Shown piece after piece: positions 1 through 10,355 of a DNA stretch of 64,000 nucleotides. How positions within the stretch are numbered: the first letter of the stretch is position 1; the number at the start of each line of letters is the position of its first letter. A program made the translations under genes and the position numbers. Source of the DNA: Jiangella alkaliphila (GTDB lineage: Bacteria; Actinomycetota; Actinomycetes; Jiangellales; Jiangellaceae); contig NZ_LT629791.1 of assembly GCF_900105925.1 (NCBI RefSeq), positions 2,205,278 to 2,269,277 on the forward strand, written 5' to 3'. The notes beneath the pieces are model-generated. The model ran no database searches. It saw nothing but the letters and a program-made list of their open reading frames with translations, and was not told the origin of the DNA.

Positions 1-177
1 CGCAGCTCGCTCTGGTACCGCATCCGGCTCAACCTGCAGCACGTGCCCGAGGACCGCCGACCCGAGCAGGAGCCGCTCGAGGTCGACTACGACCCGTGGG
101 CGGGCACCCCGTGGTCGAACGCCGGCGAGGCGGTCCGGGAGGCGCGGGAGGCCGCTCGCGACTCCGCGTCCGACTGA
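1..177 (+). CDS. 3' end of an unidentified gene
   Basis: This is the last 58 codons of a gene that begins before the window, read in frame 1 and ending at TGA. The visible tail contains SLWYRIRLNLQHVPEDRR and then an acidic, Trp-containing stretch (DYDPWAGTPWSNAGEA) and an Ala/Arg/Glu-rich helix-like end. I do not recognise the family from this fragment. It ends 10 bases before the stop codon of the convergent MerR gene. The frame is open without interruption and has the expected GC-rich third positions, so it is probably real. Confidence 0.55.
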   Translation, partial: RSSLWYRIRLNLQHVPEDRRPEQEPLEVDYDPWAGTPWSNAGEAVREAREAARDSASD

Positions 178-187
178 CCCCGCGGTC

Positions 188-889
188 TCAGCTGGTCAGG
201 TAGGCGTGCAGCCGGCCGGCGCCGTCCAGCATGGCCAGCGCCCGCGCGGTCTGCTGCTCCCGCCGCTGGGCGAGGACGGCGCGCAGCGCCTCGGTGCTGG
301 CCGTGCGGCGCAGTTCGCCGAGCACCAGGCGCACCTGCGGCAGCCCGTACCGGCTCTGCCGCAGCAGGTTGACCAGTTGCGCGTCGCGGACGTCGTCGGG
401 GCCATAGCTGCGGTACGACGTGCCCGGCTCGCGCGCGGGCGTGAGCAGGCCGTACGCCTCCCACGTGCGCAGCGCCGACGGCCGCACGCCGATCCGCCGG
501 GCGACGTCGCCGACGCGAAGGCCGGGCTCGCCCCGCGTCGAGGGCGCAGGCTGCGTGGGACCGGCCGCGAGGGTCTCGACGGCGGCGGCGGTCTCGCGCA
601 GCTGCCGGCGCTGGTCGTGCAGCTCCGCGTGGACGGCGTCGACCTGCGCGAGCGCAGCGGCGACGTCGCCGTCGTGCACCGTCAGCATGATCGAGCGCGC
701 CGCGACGACGCCGTAGCCCGCCAGCAGCGCCCGGTAGGTGAGCAGCGCCTGGCGGTGCCGCTCGGAGAACTGCCGGTAGCCCGACTCCGACCGCGGCACC
801 GGCGGCAGCACGCCGGCCTCCTCGTAGTTGCGGACCTGCTGCGCCGAGACGCCCACCGTCCGCGCGAGATCGACCGGCCGCAGCGCCAT
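188..889 (-). CDS. MerR-family regulator with two HTH domains
   Basis: A 233-residue transcription factor with two MerR-type winged HTH domains, at about residues 5-72 (RPVDLARTVGVSAQQVRNYE) and 124-192 (RVGDVARRIGVRPSALRTWE), joined by a helical linker at about 75-108. Each domain has the usual YxxxGLL/VLxPxR and YRxY/F pattern. I chose the ATG at 889 because a GGGAGG lies just upstream. It is divergent from the UvrA-like ABC gene, a pairing I know from actinomycetes, where such regulators control the drug-efflux or repair-like ATPase. The 102-bp gap carries several TTGAA half-sites that may be its operators. The ligand cannot be inferred. Confidence 0.85.
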   Translation of the reverse strand: MALRPVDLARTVGVSAQQVRNYEEAGVLPPVPRSESGYRQFSERHRQALLTYRALLAGYGVVAARSIMLTVHDGDVAAALAQVDAVHAELHDQRRQLRETAAAVETLAAGPTQPAPSTRGEPGLRVGDVARRIGVRPSALRTWEAYGLLTPAREPGTSYRSYGPDDVRDAQLVNLLRQSRYGLPQVRLVLGELRRTASTEALRAVLAQRREQQTARALAMLDGAGRLHAYLTS

Positions 890-903
890 CCGTTCGCCTC
901 CCC

Positions 904-990
904 TTGAACGCCGTACTTGAAGCTTATCCGGACGCTCGCTGCGCCGTTCGCGGCAAACCTTCAAGAAGCAGTTGAATGAGAGAATTGAAG
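904..990. promoter_or_regulatory. Cluster of TTGAA half-sites between divergent merR and uvrA-like genes
   Basis: Five copies of TTGAA or its complement lie within 87 bases: 904-908, 917-922 (TTGAAG), 959-965 (CTTCAAG), 972-976 and 985-990 (TTGAAG). The third and fourth form an inverted repeat CTTCAA-N7-TTGAA, and the last sits against the ATG of the UvrA-like gene. Recurrence on both strands in a divergent promoter suggests binding sites for the MerR protein. Assignment to that regulator is inference. Confidence 0.4.
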
Positions 991-991
991 G

Positions 992-3541
<2,550 letters not shown>

Positions 3542-3552
3542 CCCCGAGCCCG

Positions 3553-3626
3553 AGTTGATCTTGGAGTAGTTCGGCCATCTATCGGACAATTCGCCCAGTA
3601 ACTGGCGAACAACTCCAAGATCAACT
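3553..3626. repeat. Intergenic palindromic repeat, copy 1 (GTTGATCTTGGAG family)
   Basis: A 74-bp inverted repeat between the UvrA-like and LLM genes. The arms begin AGTTGATCTTGGAG and end CTCCAAGATCAACT, pairing over about 21 bases with one mismatch. The loop (about 32 bases) holds GGCCATCTATCGG, which recurs in the copies at 12791 and 56926. It could form a strong RNA hairpin and end transcription, but it has no T-tract. Confidence 0.85.
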
Positions 3627-3673
3627 TGGGTCAGGGTTGACCTCAAGGTTGGTTGAGGTAGTGGACTGGGGTC

Positions 3674-4615
3674 ATGGCTAACTCGATCCTGTACGGCGCG
3701 GCGCTCCCAGCATCGGCGAAGCGGCTCCCGGAACTGCTCGAGGCGGCCGCGATCGCGGAGGAGCTCGGCGCCGACCTCGTGACCGTCGCCGACCACCCGT
3801 ACCTGCCGTCCGAGCTGGACGCGTGGACGCTGGTCCCGCTGCTGCTGGCCCGGACGCGGCGGGTCCGGGTGGCGACGAACGTGACGGCGCTGCCGTTCCG
3901 GACGCCCACCGTCATCGCGAAGGGCGCGGCCACGCTCCAGCACACCAGCGGCGGACGGTTCGTGCTCGGCCTCGGCGCCGGCGGCCCGTACGACGGACTG
4001 CCCGGCTGGGGTGCGCAGTGGCCGACGCTCGGCGAGTCGATCGGCGCGCTGGACGAGGCGATCCCGCTGCTGCGGCGGCTCTGGTCCGGCCGGCCGGTGA
4101 CCCACGACGGCGAGTACTACCGGCTGCACGACGCCGTCGCCGTAGCGGGAGCCGCCGCCGACCCCGTCCCGCCGGTGTGGGTCGGCTCGTTCAAGCCGCG
4201 GATGCTCGCGATCACCGGCCGGCACGCCGACGGCTGGCTGCCTACCAACGCGTACTTGTCGCTGGACGAGGTCCCGGCGATGCAGCGCGCCGTCGACGAG
4301 GCCGCCGTCGCCGCCGGGCGCGAGCCGTCCGCCGTACGCCGCGTCTTCAACGTCATGGGGGTCATCGACGACGAGCGGCCGCGGCGCAACGACCAGCTGC
4401 TCATCGGGCCGGCCGGGCACTGGGCCGAGGCGCTGACCGACTACCGCGAGCGGCTCGGCTTCGAGACGTTCGTGTTCTGGCCGGTGCACGGCGACACGAG
4501 GCGCCAGGTCGAGCTGTTCTTCCAGTCCGTCGTTCCCAGGGTGCGTCTCCCGGGTCCGTGGCCTACTGCGCGACGCCCAGGCGGCGCCTCGCTGCGTTCT
4601 CGTCAGTCGACGTAG
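3674..4615 (+). CDS. LLM-class (F420-dependent type) oxidoreductase with altered C-terminus
   Basis: A luciferase-like monooxygenase family protein, opening MANSILYGAALPASAKRLPE. Family features include TVADHPYLP, the RVRVATNVTALPFRTP strand-turn, GGRFVLGLGAG and PPVWVGSFKPRML. Such TIM-barrel enzymes in actinomycetes usually use F420 or FMN; the substrate is unknown. The natural domain ends near FFQSVVPRV (about codon 293). From there the frame continues into a terminal-repeat element (4539-4701), which supplies an Arg/Pro-rich tail ending SLRSRQST and the stop. Thus the protein probably carries about 20 foreign residues after the element inserted at its 3' end. Start ATG at 3674. Confidence 0.85.
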   Translation: MANSILYGAALPASAKRLPELLEAAAIAEELGADLVTVADHPYLPSELDAWTLVPLLLARTRRVRVATNVTALPFRTPTVIAKGAATLQHTSGGRFVLGLGAGGPYDGLPGWGAQWPTLGESIGALDEAIPLLRRLWSGRPVTHDGEYYRLHDAVAVAGAAADPVPPVWVGSFKPRMLAITGRHADGWLPTNAYLSLDEVPAMQRAVDEAAVAAGREPSAVRRVFNVMGVIDDERPRRNDQLLIGPAGHWAEALTDYRERLGFETFVFWPVHGDTRRQVELFFQSVVPRVRLPGPWPTARRPGGASLRSRQST

Positions 4616-4701
4616 AACCTCCCGCTATGCCTCCTTCCTCGGCCTTGCGAGGCATCCACCTGAACGCCGCTCGCTACGCCCGAGACCCGGGAGACACACC
4701 C
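4539..4701. mobile_element. 163-bp MITE-like element with 16-bp terminal inverted repeats
   Basis: The ends are GGGTGCGTCTCCCGGG (4539-4554) and, inverted, CCCGGGAGACACACCC (4686-4701), matching at 15 of 16 positions. No transposase fits in 163 bp. The element contains further short palindromic stretches (GATGCCTCGC/GCGAGGCATC-like). It lies exactly between two convergent genes: the LLM frame reads through its left half, and the last base of its right end is the first base of the TAG of the MmyB-type gene. I could not identify a clear target duplication. A non-autonomous mobile element or a structured intergenic repeat are both possible. Confidence 0.6.
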
Positions 4702-5534
4702 TAAGCTCTGAGGTCCTGCAGCCCGACGACCTTGAGCAGCTGCAGCGCCTGGTGCGACGGCGTGCCGGGCGCGGCGGTGTAGAGGACCAGCCGCTGGTCG
4801 CGGTCCGGGATCAGCAGCGTCTCGCAGTCCAGCTCCAGCACGCCGACGACGGGGTGCACGACCCGCTTGTGCGTCGACCGGCGCACGTCGACCTCGTGCC
4901 GGTCCCACAGGTCGCGGAACAGCGCGCTGCCGGCGGTGAGGTCGCCGATCAGCCGCCGCAGCTCGGCGTCGCGGGGGTAGCGGGCGGCCGCTGCGCGCAG
5001 GTCGGCGACCGCCTCGCGGGCGAACTGCGTGTGCTCCGCCGCGAACGCGGCCGCCGCGGGCGAGAAGAACCCGCGCAGCGAGTTGAGCTGCTCCAGCGGC
5101 AGACCGGCCGGGTCGACGGCCATCAGCGCCGCCCACATCGGGTTCCACGCGAGCACGTCGTACTTGGCGTCGATGACGACGGCGGGCGAGTCGTCCAGCC
5201 GCTCCAGCAGGTGCAGGATGCCGGCCGGCACGTCGCGCCGCGGGCCGGTCGACGGCAGCGGCGCCCGGCCGGTCAGGTGGAACAGGTGCGCCCGCTCGTC
5301 GCCGGTCAGCCGCAGCGCCCGGGCCAGCGCCTCGACCACCTGGGCCGACGGGTGTGGGCCGCGGGCCTGCTCGAGCCGGATGTAGTAGTCGGCGGAGATG
5401 CCGGTCAGCTGAGCGACCTCCTCGCGCCGCAGGCCGGGCGTGCGCCGGTTCCGTCCGGCCGTCAGCCCGACGTCCACCGGCCGGACGTGCGCCCGCCGGC
5501 TGCGCAGGAAGGCGGCCAGCTCGGTGCGGTCCAT
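4701..5534 (-). CDS. HTH regulator with MmyB-like ligand-binding domain
   Basis: A 277-residue regulator. Residues about 10-95 form an XRE-type HTH (GLRREEVAQLTGISADYYIRLEQARG), and about 100-270 an MmyB-like domain (WNPMWAALMAVDP, LRRLIGDLTAGSALFRDLWDRHEV, HPVVGVLELDCETL). This architecture is abundant in actinomycetes and frequently sits divergent from, and represses, a short-chain dehydrogenase, as here with the SDR at 5636. The MmyB domain is thought to bind a small hydrophobic molecule. The stop codon abuts the terminal-repeat element at 4539-4701. Start ATG at 5534. Confidence 0.88.
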   Translation of the reverse strand: MDRTELAAFLRSRRAHVRPVDVGLTAGRNRRTPGLRREEVAQLTGISADYYIRLEQARGPHPSAQVVEALARALRLTGDERAHLFHLTGRAPLPSTGPRRDVPAGILHLLERLDDSPAVVIDAKYDVLAWNPMWAALMAVDPAGLPLEQLNSLRGFFSPAAAAFAAEHTQFAREAVADLRAAAARYPRDAELRRLIGDLTAGSALFRDLWDRHEVDVRRSTHKRVVHPVVGVLELDCETLLIPDRDQRLVLYTAAPGTPSHQALQLLKVVGLQDLRA

Positions 5535-5635
5535 GCGTCCATAGTCCCTCGCCGGATCGCCGGGTGGGAGGGACCGCCGGTCCCAGCCTCACCCGTGCTC
5601 TCCCGCTCCGCGCCCGTCGCGGCGAGGGTCGAAGC

Positions 5636-6367
5636 ATGAACGACACCACGATCGCCCTGGTCACCGGGGCCAACAAGGGAATCGGCAAGGAGACCGCGCG
5701 GCAGCTCGCGGCGGCCGGGCACACCGTCGTGCTCGGCGCGCGCGACGCCGGACGCGGCCGGGCGGCGGCGGCGGAGGAGCTGACCGGCCTGGCCGGCGAC
5801 GTCCACGTCGTCGAGCTCGACGTCACCGACGACGCGTCCGTCGCGGCCGCCGCCAAGACCGTCGACGGCCGGTTCGGCCGGCTGGACGTGCTGGTCAACA
5901 ACGCCGGCATCGCACTGGGCTGGGCGACGCCGAGCGAGACCTCCGTCGACGACGTGCGCGGCACCTACGCGGTCAACGTCTTCGGGCTGGTCGCCGTGAC
6001 GAACGCGCTGCTGCCGCTGCTGCGCCGGTCCGCCGCCGGGCGCATCGTCAACGTCTCCAGCGACCTCGGCTCGCTGACCCGCCAGCAGGACCCGGCGTCG
6101 CCGTTCTACGGCCAGCTGCCGCTGGTCGCGTACTCGTCCTCGAAGACCGCCGTCAACGGCGTCACCGTCGCGTACGCCCAGGAGCTGGCCGCCGCGGGGA
6201 TCAAGGTCAACGCCGTCAACCCCGGCTACTGCGCGACCGACCTCAACGGGCATTCCGGGCACCTGTCCGCCGCCGACGGCGCCCGCGTCGTCGTCCGCGC
6301 CGCGCTGGTCCCGGCCGACGGCCCGACCGGCGCGTTCTTCACCGACGGCGGCACGCTGCCGTGGTGA
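5636..6367 (+). CDS. Short-chain dehydrogenase/reductase (SDR)
   Basis: A 243-residue classical SDR: TGANKGIG at residues 9-16 binds NAD(P), NNAG follows LDVLV, the catalytic Ser is in IVNVSSDLGS and the YxxxK is YSSSK. After it, VNPGYCATDLNG is typical of carbonyl-reductase-like members. The resemblance is to plant/bacterial carbonyl reductases with an extended substrate loop. Divergent from an MmyB-type regulator with 101 bp between starts, suggesting control by it. A GAGGG precedes the ATG at 5636. The substrate is unknown. Confidence 0.88.
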   Translation: MNDTTIALVTGANKGIGKETARQLAAAGHTVVLGARDAGRGRAAAAEELTGLAGDVHVVELDVTDDASVAAAAKTVDGRFGRLDVLVNNAGIALGWATPSETSVDDVRGTYAVNVFGLVAVTNALLPLLRRSAAGRIVNVSSDLGSLTRQQDPASPFYGQLPLVAYSSSKTAVNGVTVAYAQELAAAGIKVNAVNPGYCATDLNGHSGHLSAADGARVVVRAALVPADGPTGAFFTDGGTLPW

Positions 6368-6389
6368 CGCGGGGACTACCATCGGGCGC

Positions 6390-7967
6390 ATGCCCAAGGC
6401 GTTCTACGTCACCACTCCGATCTACTACGTCAACGACGCACCGCACATCGGCCACGCGTACACCACGGTCGCCACCGACTTCATCGCCCGCTGGCACCGC
6501 CAGCGCCAGGAGGACGTCTGGTTCCTCACCGGCACCGACGAGCACGGCGAGAAGGTGCTGCGGACCGCGCAGGCCAACGGCGTCACGCCGCAGGAGTGGG
6601 CCGACCGGCTGGTCGAGACCGCCTGGAAGCCCGTGCTGCAGACCATCGACGCGTCGAACGACGACTTCATCCGCACCACCGAGCCGCGGCACGTGGCCCG
6701 GGTGCAGGAGTTCATCCAGCACCTCTACGACGCCGGTGAGATCTTCGAGGGCACCTACGAGGGCTACTACTGCGTCGCCTGCGAGGAGTTCAAGCTGCCC
6801 GGCGACCTCGTCGAGGGCACCGGCGAGTACGCCGGCCAGCTGGTCTGCTCCATCCACGGCCGGCCGGTCGAGAAGCTGTCCGAGACGAACTACTTCTTCC
6901 GCATGTCCGCCTACACCGAGCGGCTGCTGGAGTTCTACGAGCAGAACCCCGGCTTCGTGCAGCCCGAGAGCGCCCGCAACGAGGTGCTCGGCTTCGTGCG
7001 GCAGGGGCTGCAGGACCTCTCCATCTCGCGGTCGACGTTCGACTGGGGCGTCCCGGTGCCGTGGGACCAGTCGCACGTCATCTACGTCTGGTTCGACGCG
7101 CTGCTGAACTACGCGACCGCCGCCGGATACGGGGCCGACCCGGAGAAGTACGAGCGCACCTGGCCTGCCGACATCCACTTCGTCGGCAAGGACATCCTGC
7201 GCTTCCACGCGGTCATCTGGCCGGCCATGCTGATGGCCGCCGGCGAGCCGCTGCCGAAGAAGGTGTTCGCGCACGGCTGGCTGCTGGTCGGCGGCGAGAA
7301 GATGAGCAAGTCCAAGCTCACCGGCATCGCGCCGGACCAGATCACCGACACGTTCGGCTCCGACGCGTTCCGCTACTACTTCCTGCGCGCCATCGCGTTC
7401 GGCAACGACGGCTCGTTCTCGTGGGAGGACATCGCCGCGCGCTACCAGGCCGAGCTGGCCAACGGGCTGGGCAACCTCGCCTCGCGGGTGGCGGCCATGG
7501 TCGGCCGCTACTTCGACGGCGCCCTGCCCGCCCCCGGTCCGGCGACCGACGCTGAGGACGCGCTGGCCGCCGTGGCCGCGACGGCGGCGGCCGACGCCGA
7601 CGCCGCCGTCGACCGCGTCGCGCCGCACGAGGCGCTGGCCGCCGTGTGGACGCTGGTCGACGCCGCCAACGGCTACATCACCGAGCAGCAGCCGTGGGCC
7701 GTCGCCAAGGACGAGGCACAGCGGGAGCGGCTGGCCACCATCCTGTACGCCTCGGCCGAGGCGCTGCGGGCGCTGGCGGTGCTGCTCAACCCGGTCATGC
7801 CGAAGGCGACGGCGAAGCTCTGGGACTCGTTGGGCGCCGAGAAGGCGCTCGGCGCGCTGGCGGCGCAGCCGGTCGCCGACGCTGGCCGCTGGGGCCAGCT
7901 GGCCCCGGGCGCCGAGGTCACCAAGGGCGACGCGCTGTTCCCGCGGCTGGACCCCGCCGCCTCGTGA
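6390..7967 (+). CDS. metG: Methionyl-tRNA synthetase
   Basis: A 525-residue class I tRNA synthetase that charges tRNA-Met. HIGH is at residues 19-22 and KMSKS at 304-308. A zinc knuckle is suggested by CVACEEF and CSIHG in the connective domain. The anticodon-binding helical domain follows (ELANGLGNLASRVAAMVGRY, then NGYITEQQPW). There is no C-terminal EMAP/Trbp111-like tRNA-binding domain, in keeping with the short actinobacterial form. It begins the conserved run metG-tatD-rpf-rsmA-ispE; its stop overlaps the next start by 4 bases. ATG at 6390. Confidence 0.97.
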   Translation: MPKAFYVTTPIYYVNDAPHIGHAYTTVATDFIARWHRQRQEDVWFLTGTDEHGEKVLRTAQANGVTPQEWADRLVETAWKPVLQTIDASNDDFIRTTEPRHVARVQEFIQHLYDAGEIFEGTYEGYYCVACEEFKLPGDLVEGTGEYAGQLVCSIHGRPVEKLSETNYFFRMSAYTERLLEFYEQNPGFVQPESARNEVLGFVRQGLQDLSISRSTFDWGVPVPWDQSHVIYVWFDALLNYATAAGYGADPEKYERTWPADIHFVGKDILRFHAVIWPAMLMAAGEPLPKKVFAHGWLLVGGEKMSKSKLTGIAPDQITDTFGSDAFRYYFLRAIAFGNDGSFSWEDIAARYQAELANGLGNLASRVAAMVGRYFDGALPAPGPATDAEDALAAVAATAAADADAAVDRVAPHEALAAVWTLVDAANGYITEQQPWAVAKDEAQRERLATILYASAEALRALAVLLNPVMPKATAKLWDSLGAEKALGALAAQPVADAGRWGQLAPGAEVTKGDALFPRLDPAAS

Positions 7968-8854
7968 CTGACGCTCCCCGGGAGCGGCGGTCGGCGACGG
8001 ACGAGGCCGGCCGCAAGCGCGACCGATCCCGGCCGCCGCTGCCCGAGCCGCTCCCGCTGCCGGTCACCGACACGCACTGTCACATGGACATCGCCGACGG
8101 CGACGACGACGCGTTCGGGGTGACGGAGGCGCTGGACGCCGCCGCGAAGGTGAACGTGACGCGCGTCGTGCAGGTCGGCTGCGACCTTCCGGGCGCGGCC
8201 TGGGCCGTCGACGTCGCCGAGCGGTACCCGTCGGTCGTCGCGACCGTCGCGCTGCACCCGAACGAGGCGCCAGGGCTGGCCGCGGCCGGTGAGCTGGACG
8301 ATGCGCTGGCCGAGATCGACCGGCTGGCGGGCTCCAGCGCGCGGGTGCGCGCCATCGGCGAGACCGGCCTGGACCACTTCCGGACCGGGCCCGAGGGGCG
8401 GGCCGCGCAGGAGTACTCGCTGCGGGCGCACATCGAGATCGCCCGGCGCCGCGGACTGGCGCTGACCATCCACGACCGCGACGCCCACGACGACGTCCTG
8501 CGGGTCCTCGACGACGCCGAAACGCCCGATTGTGTCGTATTTCACTGTTTCTCCGGGAACGAGACCTTCGCTCGCGACGTCGCAGCACGAGGCTGGTACC
8601 TGTCCTTCGCCGGCCCGGTCACGTTCAAGAACGCGGCCGAGCTGCGTGCCGCTCTCGCCGTCACGCCGCCGGAGAATCTGCTTGTCGAGACCGACGCGCC
8701 ATTCCTGACCCCGCACCCCTATCGGGGCCGGCCGAACGCGTCGTACCTGGTCCCGGTTACCGTCCGGTACATCGCCGAGGCGCTCGGGCAGGACCTCGAG
8801 ACCGTGTGTCACACCCTCCAGGCGAACACCGACCGTGCTTTCGGCCCATGGTGA
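7964..8854 (+). CDS. TatD-family metal-dependent hydrolase (DNase)
   Basis: A 296-residue TIM-barrel metallohydrolase of the TatD family. Metal ligands are visible in order: DTHCHMD, the Glu of AIGETGLDHF, the His of LTIHDRDAH, the His of VVFHCFSG and the Asp of VETDAPFLTPHP. TatD proteins are 3'-5' DNases or phosphoesterases with roles in DNA quality control. The GTG at 7964 overlaps the metG stop (GTGA), so translational coupling is likely. It has an N-terminal basic extension of about 30 residues before the core. Confidence 0.93.
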   Translation: MTDAPRERRSATDEAGRKRDRSRPPLPEPLPLPVTDTHCHMDIADGDDDAFGVTEALDAAAKVNVTRVVQVGCDLPGAAWAVDVAERYPSVVATVALHPNEAPGLAAAGELDDALAEIDRLAGSSARVRAIGETGLDHFRTGPEGRAAQEYSLRAHIEIARRRGLALTIHDRDAHDDVLRVLDDAETPDCVVFHCFSGNETFARDVAARGWYLSFAGPVTFKNAAELRAALAVTPPENLLVETDAPFLTPHPYRGRPNASYLVPVTVRYIAEALGQDLETVCHTLQANTDRAFGPW

Positions 8855-9035
8855 CAGGACGTCATTTGCGCTGGTCACGCGGCTGCTGCGGAGGGGTGCC
8901 GCCGGCGCGTGGGCGAGGGCGTCCCGCGTGGGCGCGTCACAGCGTCACAACTCCGCCAGCCGAGGCGAAATGTTCGGTTTCGACCCCCACGTCAGTTGTC
9001 CGGCAGGCCGCGATACGTTACCGTCCCGAGATTGT

Positions 9036-9180
9036 TAGCCGGGGTCGGGGAAACTTCGGGTGGCAGATGAACGGCCGGACACACCGTCCGCCCAGCAGCG
9101 CGCCGAACTGGCGTGCGGTAGCTTGGCGAGCCGGGTGAGCGGCCGTGCCGCGCGGTCCCGTGCCCGGACGGTACGACCAA
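9036..9180 (+). promoter_or_regulatory. Possible ydaO-type (c-di-AMP) riboswitch in the rpf leader
   Basis: The 334 bases between tatD and the preferred rpf start hold no convincing gene. From about 9036 the leader has GGGGAAAC, then GGGTGGCAGATG, and later GCCGAACTGG and GGTAGCTTGGCGAGCC, which loosely follow the order and type of conserved blocks in ydaO-class RNAs. Rpf and other wall-hydrolase genes of actinomycetes are established ydaO carriers. It ends directly before the AAGGAG of rpf. The similarity was judged by eye and is imperfect. Bases 8855-9035 hold a GCGTCACA direct repeat and nothing else I recognise. Confidence 0.38.
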
Positions 9181-9188
9181 GGAGCACA

Positions 9189-10319
9189 GTGCGCCTGTCC
9201 GCGAAGACGTTGGCGATCAACGCCACCGTCGTCACTGCTCTGGTAGGCGGCGGCGTCGCCTACATCACGCTCGACAACGCCGTCACCCTCACCGTCGACG
9301 GCCAGACCGAGACCGTGCACACCTTCGGCGGCGACGTCGAAGACGTCCTGGAAGAGCGGGACATCGAACTGAGTGCGCGCGACGAGGTCATCCCCTCGCT
9401 GGACAGCGACATCGAGGACGGCACCGAGATCAGCGTCCGCTACGCCCGTCAGGTCACCGTGACCGTCGACGGCGAGGAGCAGCAGATCTGGACGACGGCG
9501 CTGTCCGTCGACGAGGCGCTGGGCGACCTCAACATCCGTGCCGCCGGCCTCGACCTCTCCGTGGACCGCTCGCAGCCCATCGGCCGCGGCGGCATCGACT
9601 TCGAGGTCCGCACGCCGAAGGAGATCACCGTCACCGCCGACGGTGCGACGAACCCGCTCACCACGACCGGGCTGACCGTCGCCGAGGCGCTGACCGAGGC
9701 CGGCATCACGCTCGGCGAGCTCGACCTCGTGGAGCCCGCGGCCGACACCGTCCTGGCCGACGCGCTGGCCGTCACCGTCCGGCGGGTCACCGTCGAGACC
9801 GCGACGGTCACCGAGGAGCTGCCGTTCGAGGTGACCGAGCAAGAGGACGACACCCTCGAAGAGGGCACCGAGTCGGTCGAGACCGAGGGCCAGGAGGGCT
9901 CGGTCGAGAAGGTGGTGCAGACCACCTACATCGACGGTGAGGTCTCCGAGCAGGAGGTCCTGTCCGAGACCGTCCTCGCGGCCCCGGTCGACGAGCTCGT
10001 ACTGATCGGCACCATGGAGCCGCCGGCTCCGCCCGCCGAGGACGAGGGCGGCGGCGGTGGTGACGACGTCGACGGCGGCGTCTGGGACGACCTCGCACAG
10101 TGCGAGTCCGGTGGCAACTGGTCCATCAACACCGGCAACGGCTACTACGGCGGCCTGCAGTTCTCGGTCGGCACCTGGCGCGCCTTCGGCGGCTCGGGCT
10201 ACCCGCACGAGAACAGCAAGGCCGAGCAGATCCGCATTGCCACGAAGGTCCGCGACAACCGCGGCGGGTACGGCGACTGGCCGGCCTGCGCCCGGTCGCT
10301 CGGCCTGCCGCTCGGCTGA
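9189..10319 (+). CDS. Resuscitation-promoting factor, RpfB-like
   Basis: A 376-residue wall hydrolase. An N-terminal membrane segment (TLAINATVVTALVGGGVAYITL) is followed by repeated DUF348 domains, a G5-like domain (VVQTTYIDGEVSEQEVLSETV), an acidic Gly-rich linker and a C-terminal Rpf transglycosylase domain with the catalytic Glu in AQCESGGNW. This is the RpfB layout: lysis of peptidoglycan to wake dormant cells or spores. An upstream in-frame GTG at 9060 would add 43 residues, but GTG 9189 has a strong AAGGAG four bases before it and puts the membrane anchor at the N-terminus, so I prefer it. The gene lies in the usual place between tatD and rsmA. Confidence 0.92.
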   Translation: MRLSAKTLAINATVVTALVGGGVAYITLDNAVTLTVDGQTETVHTFGGDVEDVLEERDIELSARDEVIPSLDSDIEDGTEISVRYARQVTVTVDGEEQQIWTTALSVDEALGDLNIRAAGLDLSVDRSQPIGRGGIDFEVRTPKEITVTADGATNPLTTTGLTVAEALTEAGITLGELDLVEPAADTVLADALAVTVRRVTVETATVTEELPFEVTEQEDDTLEEGTESVETEGQEGSVEKVVQTTYIDGEVSEQEVLSETVLAAPVDELVLIGTMEPPAPPAEDEGGGGGDDVDGGVWDDLAQCESGGNWSINTGNGYYGGLQFSVGTWRAFGGSGYPHENSKAEQIRIATKVRDNRGGYGDWPACARSLGLPLG

Positions 10320-10355
10320 CACCGGTTCCGCGACCGGGCCGGTAGGCTCGGGGCG

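Noticed and set aside
8814-8825. GTGTGTCACACC, similar to a CRP site
   Set aside because: It lies within the coding end of tatD, lacks the 6-base centre of the consensus and is probably chance.
9060-9188. 43-residue N-terminal extension of the Rpf protein from GTG 9060
   Set aside because: No good ribosome-binding site, and it would bury the membrane anchor; AAGGAG four bases before GTG 9189 is much better.
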